From the NCBI GenBank assembly GCA_004194705.1, contig SADC01001093.1, positions 1 to 64,000 on the forward strand: a DNA stretch of 64,000 nucleotides. Reading direction: 5' to 3'. Positions 10,521-23,562 of this stretch are shown here, in pieces; positions within the stretch are counted from its first letter, which is position 1; each line of letters opens with the position of its first letter. Source of the stretch: Ditylenchus dipsaci. Taxonomy: Eukaryota > Nematoda > Chromadorea > Rhabditida > Anguinidae. The notes under the pieces were generated by a model, which had not been told where the DNA came from, made no database searches, and saw only the letters and a list, made by a program, of their open reading frames with translations. Made by a program: the position numbers and the translations under genes.

Positions 10521-12061
10521 AAAGGACCATGCTTGTTGATGCAAATAATTTGGCAATTCAAATGCGCGCGAAAACACCTATTTCTTCTCGCACTCTACAG
10601 GGTGTCCCACAAAAACTGGTGCAATTTTCGAATTTTCGTTCATTTTTTATAATTCTTTTTGTCGCATTTCTTGTCGCATTTGCAATCACCGCAGAGCCTT
10701 CGACAAAAATCAACTCGACAAGAAAGCTCGGACGACGAATGGGAATCTCTCGTAAACCTTTTTGCCATTATCACTGTATTTTTTATCTCTGTATCTCTGA
10801 ACCTCTGTATATTTTTCTGTTGAATTTTGTTTTGTTGTTGTTTAATAAATGTGCGGTGTTCACTTTCCTATCTTTCAACATCGTCCAAGAGACGTTAAAA
10901 CACGAAAAAGCCCAATCCCGGCGGGGAGGGGAAACCTTGGACGAATTTTTGACGCTACTGGCTTATACCCCCCCCCCCCCCAAAAAAGCTACTTTCTTAT
11001 ACCCCCCCAAATCGGACCTACTGTCATATACCCCAAAAACCGACTTTTTAGGAGTGTCTAAAAACCATTTTTATGCAATAATTTCGCCATGAAGGGACCA
11101 GAAAAGCAGTTTAAAAGGGATTATGGGCTTGTATTGGGAGGGGAGGGAATAATACAGGGGCACTTTTTTTTAGCTGCTTTACCATGTTTTTCAACTCGGG
11201 CCGTGGCAAAAATAGACTCTATATGCATTTTATGATCAAGTGTACTTCTCGGAATCATGTCTAAGGTAAGTGCGTGCGCGCATCTCTAACTCTCAAGCCC
11301 CGCGCCCCCTTCGGGGGCGCAGGGGCTTGGGGGCTTGGAGTGAGATGCGCACACCCACATACCTTAGACACAAATCACTCGAAAGCGACTCTGGATGCAT
11401 GAAAAAACATGCATACCAGAGTTATTTATGCGGTAGGCCCCAGCATTCAAAACTATGTTCAACATCTTTGATTTTACGACCGAAAAGGGTTTCCCCCCTC
11501 TCCGGGCATGGGGCTACGAGCCAGAGGCTCAGCCGTCCAAAATTTACACGACAACCATCGGATCCACCCGGCTGATCGTCCGATCATTTAGAGTCCTTAT
11601 ACTTTTGCGTGCACCACAAGTGGCTGGGTTTGAAAGTGACTTCAACGCTAAGAGAATTAATACTCTTTGGTACTTATAGGCACTATAGAAGTGGCCCTTG
11701 TTTTGTCCCTTCCCCTCCCAATACAGCCCTTGAACCCTATTTTAATTGCTTTTCTGGACCTTTTATGGCGAAATTATTGCTTAAAAATATGTTTTGACCA
11801 CTCCCAAAAAATCTTGATTTTTGGGGGGGGGGGTATAAGCCAGTAGGTCCGAGGATTGGGGGGGTATAAGAAAGTAGCTGTTTTTGGGGGGGGTATAAGC
11901 CAGTAGCGCGAATTTTTTTTGCACCAGTTTTTGTGGGACACCTGTACTCTTTTGAGTCGCCCGAAATAACTTTAAAGAGTACAGTGAGAGACGAAAGAGA
12001 AGTGTCCCCGCGCGCATTTGAATTTGTCAAATTCTCATTTGCATCAACAAGTATGGTCTTT
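10521..12061. mobile_element. Foldback element, ~1.54 kb, with C/G homopolymer-rich arms
   Basis: The left end AAAGGACCATGCTTGTTGAT is complemented at 12042-12061, and the adjoining arms match over several hundred bases (for example GGTGTCCCACAAAAACTGGT against 11928-11947). Each arm has long C or G runs in CTTATACCCCCC repeats (10963-11035; 11820-11905). The centre holds a separate GC-rich hairpin. The long open frame over 10529-11092 is arm sequence, not a gene. A relative of the end lies at 61158. Confidence 0.8.
11258..11370. repeat. GC-rich palindrome in the foldback centre
   Basis: GTCTAAGGTAAGTGCG...GCGCATCTC is inverted as GAGATGCGCACACCCACATA onward. The tip is CGCGCCCCCTTCGGGGGCGC, a very stable stem with a TTCG loop. 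It is far GC-richer than its surroundings. Confidence 0.75.
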
Positions 12062-14160
12062 AAGTTCTGTATTTTATTCATAAATTCTAAAAATTGAAAA
12101 GTCTTTAATTTAGGCAACTGATTAAATTTCGTTGATTTCACCTCTAAACATGGTCTACCCACGTGACAAAGTGTACCTAATCTTTATATGAAATAGAGAT
12201 GCCATAGAGAATATGTCAATCTGTCTTTCGAGTGTCTCGTTCTTTATGACACCTTAATTTTCAGGGCGTTGTTGAAGTATTTTTGCAATATTGATATTAA
12301 TTTACCCAATCTAACTTTTAATTGTCCTAAAGTTTTGTTCACATTGCAACACCGGGTGTTGACAAAATATGGCTTCAAAATACGTTTGAAAGAAACGACA
12401 CTTTAAAAAGTACATTTTGTCATTTTCGCGAAAATGAATTATTGGACGAAATATGGTAAGTAATATTCGAAAAGTTAAGTAGCTTGTTTCTAAGTTTGTA
12501 AAATTTGACAGAAAAGTTCCAAACTTTGTTTATTAATTGTAAGTATGCAAACAGGCGACAACAAAATCGAAAGTTTTAAACCATCTTCAAGGCCAATCGT
12601 TAATTTGGACGTGGGTTATGGTCTTGCTATTTTTTCCTCCCTGTTTATTTTTCCGGTTCTGGTTTTTGATCTGTTCTTGAAGTGCAGCTTTTCTTCTCTC
12701 CTTCCGTTGTTTGGTGTGATTTTGAAGGAAATAGACAGAAAAAATTAATTTCCGCTCGTCTCCGTCAATACTATAAAACCAAATAAGTTTTGCCTGCCTG
12801 AAATAAAAGAGAAAGTCAACGCAAAAACAATTTTTTCACCAGTAAAAATTGTTTGTTTTTCAAAAATTTAGCGAGAATTTGCCATCTTCACTATTTACTC
12901 TTGGTGCAGAAAAAGTAAATTTGGTAAAAAAAGTGTTGCACCTATTTTTTAGAGATCTTCTGTCTAAAAATATTAATTTTGTAATAGTAAAACACATTAA
13001 CTGTGCATACTCATTCGCAAAACAAGTTAAGACTGGCAAATTTTTGCATGACTACGAGTTTTTGTAGGTTTGCAAAAATCTTCTTATTTAATTTAGTAGG
13101 CCCTGGTAAACAAAAAGCAAAAATGGATGCATTTTTTCACGCTTTCTTCATTCGGCCATTGGAGTGGAACCGACACAAGCGACCAGGGAAATGGCCACAA
13201 CCACAGGTTCTCGTTTTAAGATTGATGAAACAATTTATTGCCGTCAGTTTACAGTAAAGTTCTAGAGTTTATTTCAAAAACTTGCTTTAAAAAGTTGCAG
13301 CTAGAAACAATAAATCATAAAAAATTATTTCCAAGTCTTCCCCAAAAAGTGATTGTCTTTGTATCTCTTCCCTGCATTCTTTTTGTTGACTTTATTAAAT
13401 TAGGACACACCCAAACAAAGAGGTTGTCTTGAAGACCAACGTTGGTGGAACACCACTGTATAGGTAGTAATAGTTATTACTTCCCCAAACACTACTCTTT
13501 GTTATATTATTTCTGCGGTTTTTTTTTGAAACAAAGCAATCTACAGTGCACGCTTTACTTAACAAAACACCAAAAAGTTGGTTCCGCCTAGGGTCCGACA
13601 CTTTTTTACTTCATTTTTGAAGTCTTTTGTTGCACTGTACTACAAAACTAACTCAATTGTTTTTTTTTTCGGAAGAGAAAATTTGGTAAGAGTTGCGATA
13701 GATAGTAGATGATGATAATCAAAAGAACTTTTTTTGCAGACTAAACATATCGCACAAGTTTTTTGTAAAAAATTAAAAAATATCAACTATCATTAGCTTT
13801 TTTTTTCAAAATTTCGCATTATTAGAGTCGGATTCAAACTTGTTCTTTTTTTAATAATTTGAATTTTTTGTTTTGCTGTTGATCGTGAAAAGAGTTCTTT
13901 GAACAGTCTACTATTTTGCAATCTTAAAACTTTGTATTTTGTGCAAAGTGAAAATCGGCCTTTCAGTTTAAAGTTTAAGATCGTTTTTCTGAAAAGATTA
14001 AAATGCTCTTTTGTTAAACTTTGCATTGTGGTGAACTAATTAGTACATAAATTTCAAAAATTGCCAACACTCACTGCTAAATTTTTTGATGCTTATACTT
14101 GTTGAATAGTTTGTATGCTCCAAAAATTAAATGATGAAATAAGCTTTATTAATTATCACT
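12062..14160. other. Intergenic, nothing recognised
   Basis: AT-rich, with only short open frames lacking family resemblance. No repeats of note. Confidence 0.6.
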
Positions 14161-15484
14161 AGAGCTTGCCCGCCCTACGGGCGGGTTTTATTTTCCGCCG
14201 ACTCTCCCGAATTATTTTTCGATCTATTTTCCGCTAATATTTCTGCACCTTTTGTCGATATATTTTTCGCTGATATTTCCGTAGCATTTTTCGATTTATT
14301 TCTTGCTAATATTTCCGTAGAATTTTTAATTCACTTTTCGATTATTTCACCTTCAAAAAAATTTTAAGATCTTAAGATCTATGAAATCAAATGTGAGATA
14401 ACTAAAATCACATACCGTCACTCTCAATTACTTATCCACTCTTCACACAGCTGACAAAGCATCTATTTCTGGCGCGAGATTCACAAAAGCGTTCGCTTTG
14501 TACTCTATGGTGACATTCATAAAAGCGTCTTTTTGTGTCACGGGATTCATAAACACACATAACCGAGACATGAGCCGTGAGCTATGAAATCCTTTCCGAG
14601 ACTCTCAGAATTACTCCATTTGCTAACTTTTCAAGACGTGTGTGTGGGTATTGATAAAGGCGTATTTATGTTGTGCATGATTTAAAAATGCGTTTGTCTT
14701 TTTTCCTGTGGTGAAACTTGTAACAGCGTCTTCTAAACTGCTCCAGATACTCAAGAAGCGATAATGAGAATACCACGAAAATTCTCCATGAAGAAGACTC
14801 GCGAAAAGATTCAATTTCAAACATATTCTCAAGACATAATTAATAAATTTCCTTTGATCCAAAAATGAGCAAATATAGCGTAAGATACGATCATACTACA
14901 CACGACACAGAAACTATGATTCATACTAAAGTTAAGACAATTTCAAAAAAATTAAAAGACTCGAGTTCAAAATATTCAATCCAATATTGAAACTCAATCC
15001 AAGTACTTGGATGATTTACAAAAATTCGAGAAAAAAGCATGACCGTCTCACTGAGTCTCGACCACAAACTTAATTTGAGAGAGCCGACATCTCATCACAC
15101 TTAAAAAAGTACTAATAACGACTCTCGCTACCAAAGACTCGAGAAAGAAGAATTACTTTTTATTCTTATCTCGAGACAAAACATTTTGTGGCATTCAAAA
15201 TTTTGCGATGACTGACATACAGACAACTCTTTTTTCGTATATAAGATTACAAAAAAAATTAATGATTCTTAAATGATTCTCGGGTAGGATTTAGTATACA
15301 GAAGCCATTTAGTTCTCATTTTATACATGCTACATGATCATGACACAAAAGACATTGAACATGAGACATATAGAAGAACATGTACGACGCGACATAGGAG
15401 ACACGTGACATCTCACATTATACGCTCCACATTCACGACACACAGACAATACAGACGTATATTTGAGACGTTTTTTTTGCATAT

Positions 15485-15582
15485 TTGAGACACAACCATG
15501 GATCACAGTATAGTCTAAGCAATTTGAGTATTTACCATTATTGAAGCACTTGGACTGAACTATGATCCATACTTGAGTTAAG
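15485..15582. repeat. Hairpin module copy a
   Basis: Core AGTATTTACCATTATTGAAG flanked by arms with ATGGATCACAGTATAGTC and its near-complement GGACTGAACTATGATCCAT. Related copies lie at 16786-16856 and 16974-17073. Confidence 0.6.
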
Positions 15583-16973
15583 AAATTTTCCAAAAAAAAT
15601 CGAAAGACTCAAGTTCAAAAGATTCAATCCGAAATTTAAATTCACTCTAAGTATTTAGATGATTCATAATAAGTCGAGAAAAAATAAGAGACTTATTGAT
15701 TCGGAGTTTCATTCGGATTCTTGGATGATTTACAAACTCAGAAGTAATACATGAATTCAATCATGAAGATTTTTCGAAAGAGTCAACTGCTCATATTTCC
15801 TTTAGAAAAAATAGAAAAACATTTAGACAGTGGTTTATCTATTCGTGCTTGCTCGTAGCGTCTTCGAGCATTTTTACTTTTAAAAATAAATTGATTAATA
15901 TCACTCTCAATTACTTAACCACTTTTCACACAGCTGACAAAGCGTCTTTTTCCTTTTGCAAGATTCACAAAAGCTTTCGTTTTGTGTCAAAAGACTACTC
16001 TCGAGACCGACAATTTTGAGACACTATTTTAAAAAAACGCGCGGACAAGCATACAAATACTTCTCTAGTAGAGGTAGAGAAAACGTGATTTAACCGTGTT
16101 AGCAAGCTGAATGCTTACGATGCTACAAATGCACAAATGAAACACGAAACCGCTCAGGGAATTCACATCTCGAAGTCAACCAACTCCCTTTAATTAAACA
16201 GATAAGGCAAGTAACAATGCATGGACACGACGCATCTGTATTACAATAGCGCACACGAAAAACCATACATGGAACCACACATTGCGAAAACCACCAAACT
16301 TTATTGACAAACAAATACAGGCAATGACATTACTGTGATTTAGTGAACTTTATTCTTGAGGCATTCAACAGGAAAGCTTGCTACAACCAGAGACCAAAAG
16401 GCAGCCATCGGTTCGAACGCTTGAATAGTGAGAATAGACGACTCGTGACATGAGCACCTGCAAATTATACGAATAAATAATGATCACAACTTGCTTTAAG
16501 CAGAAAGCCGAATCATCAAAAGAATGACACGTGACACAACATGAGAAATGAGCCATGACCAAGTCATATGAGACAGGACTGTGAGAGATATTGTTAAAAC
16601 ATAACTATGATACGAAGACATGACCACGACATGTGAAACATGACCATGTAACATGAGAAGAGGTTATCATGAAGGTTTAATATGATCCACGATAGCATGC
16701 TTGAAGTCACGCTTTTTCTGAAGTACTCTACTTGGTTACATTTCACTTTGAGAGGCAAGCGTAAATCACCGCACAGCCCAACCCCTTCAAGTATTTACCA
16801 TTATTGAGGAAGCTGGAATGTACCGTGATTCATACTTGAGTCAAGGTCGAATACAATTCACAAAAACAAAACATGATTGAGTAAAAATTAGGAAAAAATG
16901 AAAACAACAATGAGACCGCATCATGAATCACAGTCTTACCCTTAAATATCTTGACTTATTCATTCTTCAATTT

Positions 16974-17073
16974 GAGATACAACCATGAACCACAGTACAG
17001 TCCAAGCACTTCAAGTATTTACCATTATTGAGCACTTGGACTGTAGTATGAATCATATTTGAATCAAGAAATT
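16974..17073. repeat. Hairpin module copy c
   Basis: GTACAGTCCAAGCACT and AGCACTTGGACTGTAGTATG form the stem around the core AGTATTTACCATTATTG. It is the best preserved of the three copies. Confidence 0.6.
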
Positions 17074-17500
17074 CTCAAGAGTATTTAAAAGGCTGGAGCA
17101 CAAAAATTTCTTCAGAAAATAAGAATTTAATCCAAGTATTTGGATGATTCACAAAACAACCATGAGAAACATGAGACTCGAGCACGAAATTATCTCAGAG
17201 AGCCAACTGCTCAACATGATCAAGAAATAATAATGAGCTTATCACAATACTCTCGCTTTAAAAGACTCCTCTCGAAACCAACTTTCAAACGACAATTTTG
17301 AGACATTTTTGAGACAAAATCGGACGGACGGACACAAACTCTCTTTTAGTATATAGGATTCTAACAAGACATAGAAAAAGACTACTTCCAGTTTAGAACT
17401 TGTTTAAAGCCAGGAACACCGGCCAACGTCAATTTTCGGCAGTAGATGTATTTCTATAGTTTACATAAGTGACTTGTGCCAAATTTAGAAATCTATTTGC

Positions 17501-17506
17501 TTTATT
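17501..17506 (-). promoter_or_regulatory. Possible polyadenylation signal for collagen 2
   Basis: AATAAA on the minus strand lies about 255 bp beyond the collagen 2 stop. Confidence 0.35.
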
Positions 17507-17759
17507 AGAAAGAATTCATTTACAAACACTTATATAAATACCCATAATGGGGAGGGGAAGAATTTTTTGAATTTACCAAAAAATTTAGGGCAGAAGAGAA
17601 GGGGGATTCATGGCAGTGGAAACAAAAAAAATTAGGAGGGGGAAAAGAGCTAATGCTTGGACAATTGGAAGCTGAGACTCATCAGATATACTACTATACA
17701 AGTTGTTTTCATCAAAGATACAGTCCTGTGTCCAGTCCATGTCCTGCTGGCTAAGGTTT

Positions 17760-18954
17760 CTATCGTCGGCGAGTTCCGTCCTCGAAGAAGACTCCTCCAT
17801 CGATGGCGCAGTATTTGGGGCAGATACCTTTCTCTCCAGCACCTCCTGGTTGACCAGCAGATCCGGGTTGACCTGGCTGACCATCGTTTCCGGGCTGTCC
17901 TGGTCCTCCGGGTGGTCCTTTGGGTCCTGGAGTTCCTGGGCCTCCGGGTTGTCCTGGGCCTCCTGGCTGTCCGGGGCCTCCTGGGGCTCCAGCATCTCCT
18001 GGGGGTCCTGCTGGTCCTGGGCCACTGTCTAAAATACAAAATTGTTAACTGTCAAAAAAGTTGTAGTTAGATTGCTTGACATACCTTGGCTGGCAGCTGG
18101 GGCTCCTGGCTGTCCTGGTGCTCCGGGCTGTCCTGGGTTTCCGTTGGGTCCTGGTGGTCCGGGTGGTCCTGGCTCTCCTGGCTGAGGCTGAGCTCCTCCG
18201 TTTCCTGGCTGTCCTGGGCCTCCTGGCTGTCCATTTGGTCCTGGGGGTCCTGGTGGTCCGGGGGACCTCCTGGGCATGGCTTGCATGGTGGTGGGGCTTG
18301 AGAAGCACACACTGGGGTAGATGATTTGCCGGGCTGTCCGGGGCCTCCTAAAATATAATTGGGTGAATAAAAGTATAGTTTCCAATATGTCTAAGTGACT
18401 AATTTAAATAGGATAGCTGACTTACCAGGTGCACCTGGATTTCCTGGCTTTCCGGGAGTTCCTGGTGGTCCTGGGGGTCCGGCTTGACCGCCTGAGCAAC
18501 AGTCTGAGCAAGATCCACCGCCACCGCCGCCACCACCACCGCTTGAAGCGGAAGCTCCAGCTACTCCAGAGTCTCCGTATCCGGCCTGACGAGCTGTACG
18601 GTTGCCACCGGCAACTGGGATGAGTTTCAGGTGGTTGACTTCAGTCCAGATATCCTTGGCGGAGCCCTGGAAAGAAAAATGGTAAGTTTGTAACATTTAT
18701 TTTGTTTCTCAGCTATGTCCTTAATAGCTAATAAGGCTAGCACCAGATAGCCTAGATCTCAAAATCCAAGTATAATTGTTCACCTGGCAATGACTAAGCT
18801 CACGGTCCATGCTGTGGGACACATTCTGCACATAGGTGTGCAACATAGGCAGAGTGAAGCACACAGACACTAGGGCAATCACCGAGAAGGAGACTGTGGA
18901 GTAGGCCACAAAGCGGTAAGCCTTGATCCTGTTGTCGAAATCTTCCTCAACCAT
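17760..18954 (-). CDS. Nematode cuticle collagen 2 (four exons)
   Basis: Exons 18784-18954, 18426-18666, 18085-18347 and 17760-18028 have GT-AG introns of 51-117 bp and consistent phases. The N domain starts [19 protein letters not shown] with a hydrophobic segment ([16 protein letters not shown]). It continues [14 protein letters not shown] and the processing site [11 protein letters not shown] run of nine glycines precedes [10 protein letters not shown], followed by Gly-X-Y blocks, a Cys cluster ([15 protein letters not shown]), more Gly-X-Y, and the tail [20 protein letters not shown]. This architecture matches the DPY-13/SQT-like cuticle collagens, with Cys pairs for cross-linking trimers. 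One break lies at the G run 18260-18264 (a missing base) in exon 3. Acceptor-like TTTCAG 23 bases before the ATG could be a trans-splice site. Product: secreted cuticle structural protein. Confidence 0.93.
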
Positions 18955-20060
18955 GTTTGGAGCGATAGGGCTGGCTGAAATGGATCCAATATAAAAAGTA
19001 TTTACGCAAGTCCAATTTCACATAATAAACGCCGAAACCAAAGTTAACAAAATACAGTTAACAGCTTCCAAAGCGGAAACTTGATTGATATAGTGGAAAA
19101 CCTCAGAGCTGGTTTATATTCAAGGAGAAGGAGGAGAGAACACAAAGGATTCACTGATTGGAAATGGCTTCTGCTGGCTGCTTTTAAAGGCTGCAAGCAA
19201 TGGGTGGAAGAAAGGGCCAGAGGAGCAGTAGTAATGAGTGGGTGTGTTCTTTTGGCTGAAGAAAGAGAAACAGAAGGGAAATTAAAAACACCCTGCAAAA
19301 GCAGTAAAACCCCTCCTAATTAGGCAGTTAGACAGCATTGTGTTTTCAGTCTCGGCTTCATACACCCTTTCTTCTCCACCTTTTTTGGGGCCCATCATTT
19401 GGAGTTGATTAACTGCGCAACGCACGGGTTCACCTTTTTGTGCAAATGAGTAGGCGGCCCTGTCTCCTACTACTTCAATTGATGGCCAACCAACAAAAAG
19501 GAATTTCAGGTTGTGTTTCCGAGAAAGAGAAGACTCACCTCCACGGTCAAAGTGTAACATTGTTCACAAAAATTGAGTGGAATGTTTGATTGAAAAAAAC
19601 GCTTATCGGTGGCTCTTGCAAAAACATACAGCACAACTTTTTTTTCAGGGTGTAAATATAGTACTGGAATTTTACTGGAAAATGTTTACAGAGCCTTTAC
19701 AAAACAACAGTTGAGAATTTTGTTTTGTCATTAGATTATCTTTGATGTTTGCTGCATGATTAATTTAGCAATTAGAAGTTGTGATACCAGATAAGTCTCT
19801 AGATGAGTCCCAACTTTATTTGGAAAGTCTCTATAGAAATCTAAAGAACGTCGGGATTGCCGAAATTTTTTGTTCACAAACCTGGGATAAATGGTGTACC
19901 GCCGATTGGAGACACTGAATTACTGACTTATGTCTGAGTGGTGGAATTGGATCAGGATTGGTTAAGCGACCGGCTAAGCGCCGGGTAGTAGAAATGAAAA
20001 TAAAGATATAAATCGTTCAAATCGAATTTTCTGCAAGCGGTGTCATACATAGAAAGAAAG
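18955..20060. other. Upstream region of collagen 2
   Basis: Holds the likely promoter. A TATA-like TATAAAC on the minus strand lies at 19112-19118, about 160 bp upstream of the ATG. The open frame at 19282-19560 (-) has no recognised family. Confidence 0.4.
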
Positions 20061-20277
20061 CTGGTTAAATTCTGACCTGTTAAGATGCGAGCCAAAACAA
20101 GCGTTTGATCACAGAAAAATTGAGCAAAAGTGCTTTGAACATGCCTGGCGCTTAATTTTTCATTTTTAACCTGAAAATTAAGCGCCGGCCATGTTCAAAG
20201 CACTTTTACTCGATTTTTCTAATATCAAACCATGGTTTTGACCCACATCTTATAAGATCAGAATTTAAACAGTTTTC
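20061..20277. repeat. Palindromic MITE, arms ~95 bp
   Basis: The left arm includes GCAAAAGTGCTTTGAACATG and GCGCTTAATTTTC; the right arm is the near complement (GAAAATTAAGCGCCGGCCAT). The outer parts also pair (TTAAATTCTGACCT with AGATCAGAATTTAA). Confidence 0.8.
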
Positions 20278-20279
20278 TT

Positions 20280-20620
<341 letters not shown>

Positions 20621-20622
<2 letters not shown>

Positions 20623-20930
20623 TCAGAGTAAATTTGATTTGAGCGATTTACAGCTTTATTTTCATTTCTATTACCCAGCGCTTAGCCCGTCGTTTAACCA
20701 ATCATGGATTATTAGATACAACAATACTTCTTTTTTGCCGTACCAAAGCATGGTAATTGGTAACATTTTATCTAGGATCCTTGTACAATCGAGTAACGAT
20801 ATAACGCCACCTCTGATATAGCGCGACCTTTTCCAGTCCCGAGGGGTAGCGTTATATCGAGATTCGACTGTTGCACCTATTTTCGACCTACTGTGGTGTT
20901 TTCTGATTCACATTTATGTACTTAAATATT
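20621..20930. other. Spacer with pogo-type end
   Basis: Contains ATATAACGCCACC and GTTATATCGAGATTCGACTG (20849-20871), a right-hand pogo/Tigger-like end. No gene seen. Confidence 0.5.
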
Positions 20931-21060
20931 AGGCCAGACATAAAGCGCAGGGTAGGCCGCGTTAGGACGGACTCAAAGGTGTTTTTTTAAACAATAAAAA
21001 AGTGTGTAGGACATTGAGTCTGCCCTAATGTGGAGCTGGCTATCCTGCGCCTGAGCTTGT
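20931..21060. repeat. Inverted repeat MITE (GCGCAGG...TTAGGACGGACTCA)
   Basis: The left arm carries AAGCGCAGGGTAGGC and TTAGGACGGACTCA; the right arm is the imperfect complement ending at TCCTGCGC. Similar motifs (ATTGAGTCCGTCCTAACATA) at 44862 suggest a family. Confidence 0.65.
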
Positions 21061-21089
21061 ATCATAAAATGAAAGGAGATTCAAAGTAT

Positions 21090-21324
21090 TAGATCGTGTC
21101 AAAGTTCAGTCGTTTTATTTCAAAAGCAATATTTGTGGCGTTATTTTTTACCATAAATTTTTTTTAACATTTTTCAAAAGCTTACCGCTCATTTTGTAGC
21201 TGAGAATCTTGGCTACAAAACGAGTGGTAAACTTTTGAAAACTGTTTAAAAAGTCTATGCTAAAAACACAACGCCACAAAAATTGCTTTTGAAATAAAAC
21301 GACCGAACTTTTGACACGACCTAA
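21090..21324. repeat. Palindromic MITE (TCGTGTCAAAGTTCAGTCGT)
   Basis: Left arm GTCGTTTTATTTCAAAAGCA is complemented by TGCTTTTGAAATAAAACGAC at 21281-21302. The arms extend about 105 bp around a short centre near 21205. Confidence 0.8.
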
Positions 21325-21475
21325 TATATCCAATCGTGTATTCAATAAGTTTTGTGTTTCGAGAAAATTGAACGCATTTTACCAGAAGGTTAAAAATATG
21401 TCGAACAGTGTTTCAAATATCTCTTTTTGAAAATTCTTGCCTTCTTAGGAAAAACAATTGTTTTTTTAAAGGATC

Positions 21476-21826
21476 ACGATTTTCGGACGCAGCGGCACTT
21501 CCGAAATATGAATTGGCGGGGATACTTTTTTACTCGGAAAATATTCAACAATTATGTTTTAAATCATTTTTTGTTTGCATCTAAAATTTTACCAAATTCT
21601 TAAACACTCTAATAGTCGAGCCCAACGCTGCTTGAGACTGCCAGATCGTACGGCTTAGCCTACTTTCACTGCATTTTAACTACAGATTTTACTGTACCAA
21701 TACATGGAATGTTAATTTTAAATGAAAATAAAAAATAATCCAAAAAGACATTATCGGAATGAAGAAGTGTCCCCCACCAATTCCAATTTCGTAAATGCCG
21801 CTGCGTTCAAAAACCTTTAAAGTCCT
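21476..21826. repeat. Inverted repeat MITE (GGACGCAGCGGCA)
   Basis: Left CGGACGCAGCGGCACTTCCG with ATTGGCGGGGA is complemented on the right by CACCAATTCC and TAAATGCCGCTGCGTTC. About 250 bp of unrelated AT-rich DNA lies between. Confidence 0.65.
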
Positions 21827-21885
21827 TTAAAAATGTAAAAAAATTATAATCAGGGCCATATTTTCGCGTCACAGTAAAAAGAACT

Positions 21886-21985
21886 ATTTTCGGTTCTTGT
21901 CGGTTATACGGACTACCTCTATCCATAAACAGAACTACCAGAGAAAAAAATAGTCGAGGTAGTCCGGATAACCGACAAGAACCCT
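21886..21985. repeat. Short hairpin (GGTTCTTGTCGGTTATACGG)
   Basis: About 30-bp arms; the right arm reads CCGGATAACCGACAAGAACC. Confidence 0.8.
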
Positions 21986-23562
21986 ATTTTCTTCAAACCA
22001 AATTAATTTAGAATTAAAAAATAAAAATAACTGATTTTGAGGTATTTGCTGCTTTTTAGTGTTATTCACCAGTATCACCTTTTTAATCAGATTTTAACAC
22101 ACTTTTGAAGTTATTGGAAAAAACTCTTTTTGCAAAAAAATGGTGTGCGTCTTTTCGTGAATTAGAATATCACATTAGGTATCACTTCTCTCCATTAAGG
22201 TCTGAAAGCGGAGGCACCGCTCAGTCTACTTGAATGTCATCATTCATCTTTACTCTCATACAAACTGCGAAGAACATACAATATCTCTTGAGGCTGTAAG
22301 AGACGCCATATCATGGCCATAATGCAAAAAATTGCAAATATGATTGACCACTTTTTAATTTAACATCAAATCTTGTTTACAATTATAAACAAAAATTAGA
22401 ATTTTTTCCACAATCAAACAGTACTAAGATTACATCGATTCTTCTAATTTAAAAGCTTTCATACACTCACTTTTTTATAAACCAAATGTCAGACATCGGT
22501 TATGCATTGACTGAATTATAAAATCTGGCTCGCTTACGCTATTTTTATGCTCGAAGTTACTCCATATTTACTTTTTTTTAGATTTGACCAACATTCGAGG
22601 CTGCCTGCTGCTCTCCACGGTGTTTAAATGTCAGCTATTTTAGTTTTTTAAAAAAACTAACTAACTAAAAAAACTTTTTTTAGTTTTCTGGAAACGACGT
22701 CTTAAGACTTCTATAACACCAAACACAATATTTTCATAAATCAAAATTCTTTTGAATAATAGATAGCTGGTCTTACCCAGAGTGACCAAAGGCCACTGAA
22801 AGCTACTTTGAGGGATTAACTAAATAAAGGGTCCGAGTTATAAGCATTAACACCTTCAATTTCAACCTCGCTTTTGAACTCGAAGTACTTGAACACCTTC
22901 GACTTCGTCTTCGTATGAGTTGAGTTTGGATCAAAAGGGCTCACGTAGCCAAAAATTCGAAACTTAAAGTACGTGAATGAGCCATTAAAAATGGAACAGA
23001 AAAATGTAAAAACATCAACTAAATCATTTTTTCTAACTTCCTTCATACTGTACACTTTTCGATTTTGACGAATGTTAATTTTTAATTTTACTCTTTATAA
23101 ACGGAAAGTTGTAGATGTGAAAGATATTTCTCGAAGAAAATTTGAGCATTTCAACTTTTTTTATTTTAGCATGAATGAACAAGATGAATGCTGCAAGATT
23201 TTAAGACAATCTGTAAAAAACATTTAAAAAAACGATTTTTACAAAAAATCTCAAAAACTATCATGGGACGAATTTCTTGGGACACCCTGTAATGGCTCTA
23301 GGTAAATTCATCCTCCGGTAAATTCATCCTCTAATTTGGTCTTGACAAGAATAATCGGGTAAAAAGATTTGTTTGTTATTTCAATGGTCCTCATCTACCT
23401 GCGATGGCACCAGTTCACCCTCAGGGGCTCAGATATACCTTCAATGATTTTTATCCTCCTCAATAGTAAAGATGCACCCTTTATGGTTCACATATACCCT
23501 TCACAGTTCAGATCCAGGTCGACCCTCATTAGTACTAGAGTGTGTGGATCGTGATTAGGTTG
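21986..23562. other. Intergenic, nothing recognised
   Basis: AT-rich; no supported gene. The minus ORF at 22816-23055 has no family resemblance. Confidence 0.5.

Larger units (their letters stand above)
14161..17352. mobile_element. Non-coding repeat block with GC hairpin start and CGGACGGACA tail
   Basis: Begins with the compact hairpin GCCCGCCCTACGGGCGGG (14168) and ends near GACGGACGGACACAAACTCT followed by AGTATATAGGAT (17320-17352). A variant tail (CATACAGACAACTC...GTATATAAGAT) at 15218-15248 suggests a second, truncated unit. Inside, motifs such as GACTCGAG, CATGAGAC and AAGCGTC recur, plus three copies of a hairpin module. No coding capacity. The hairpin and tail recall non-autonomous DNA elements, but the superfamily is not established. 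Confidence 0.5.

Noticed and set aside
10529..11092. 187-codon open frame (+)
   Set aside because: It runs through the arm of a foldback element and its poly-C repeats, with no family resemblance.
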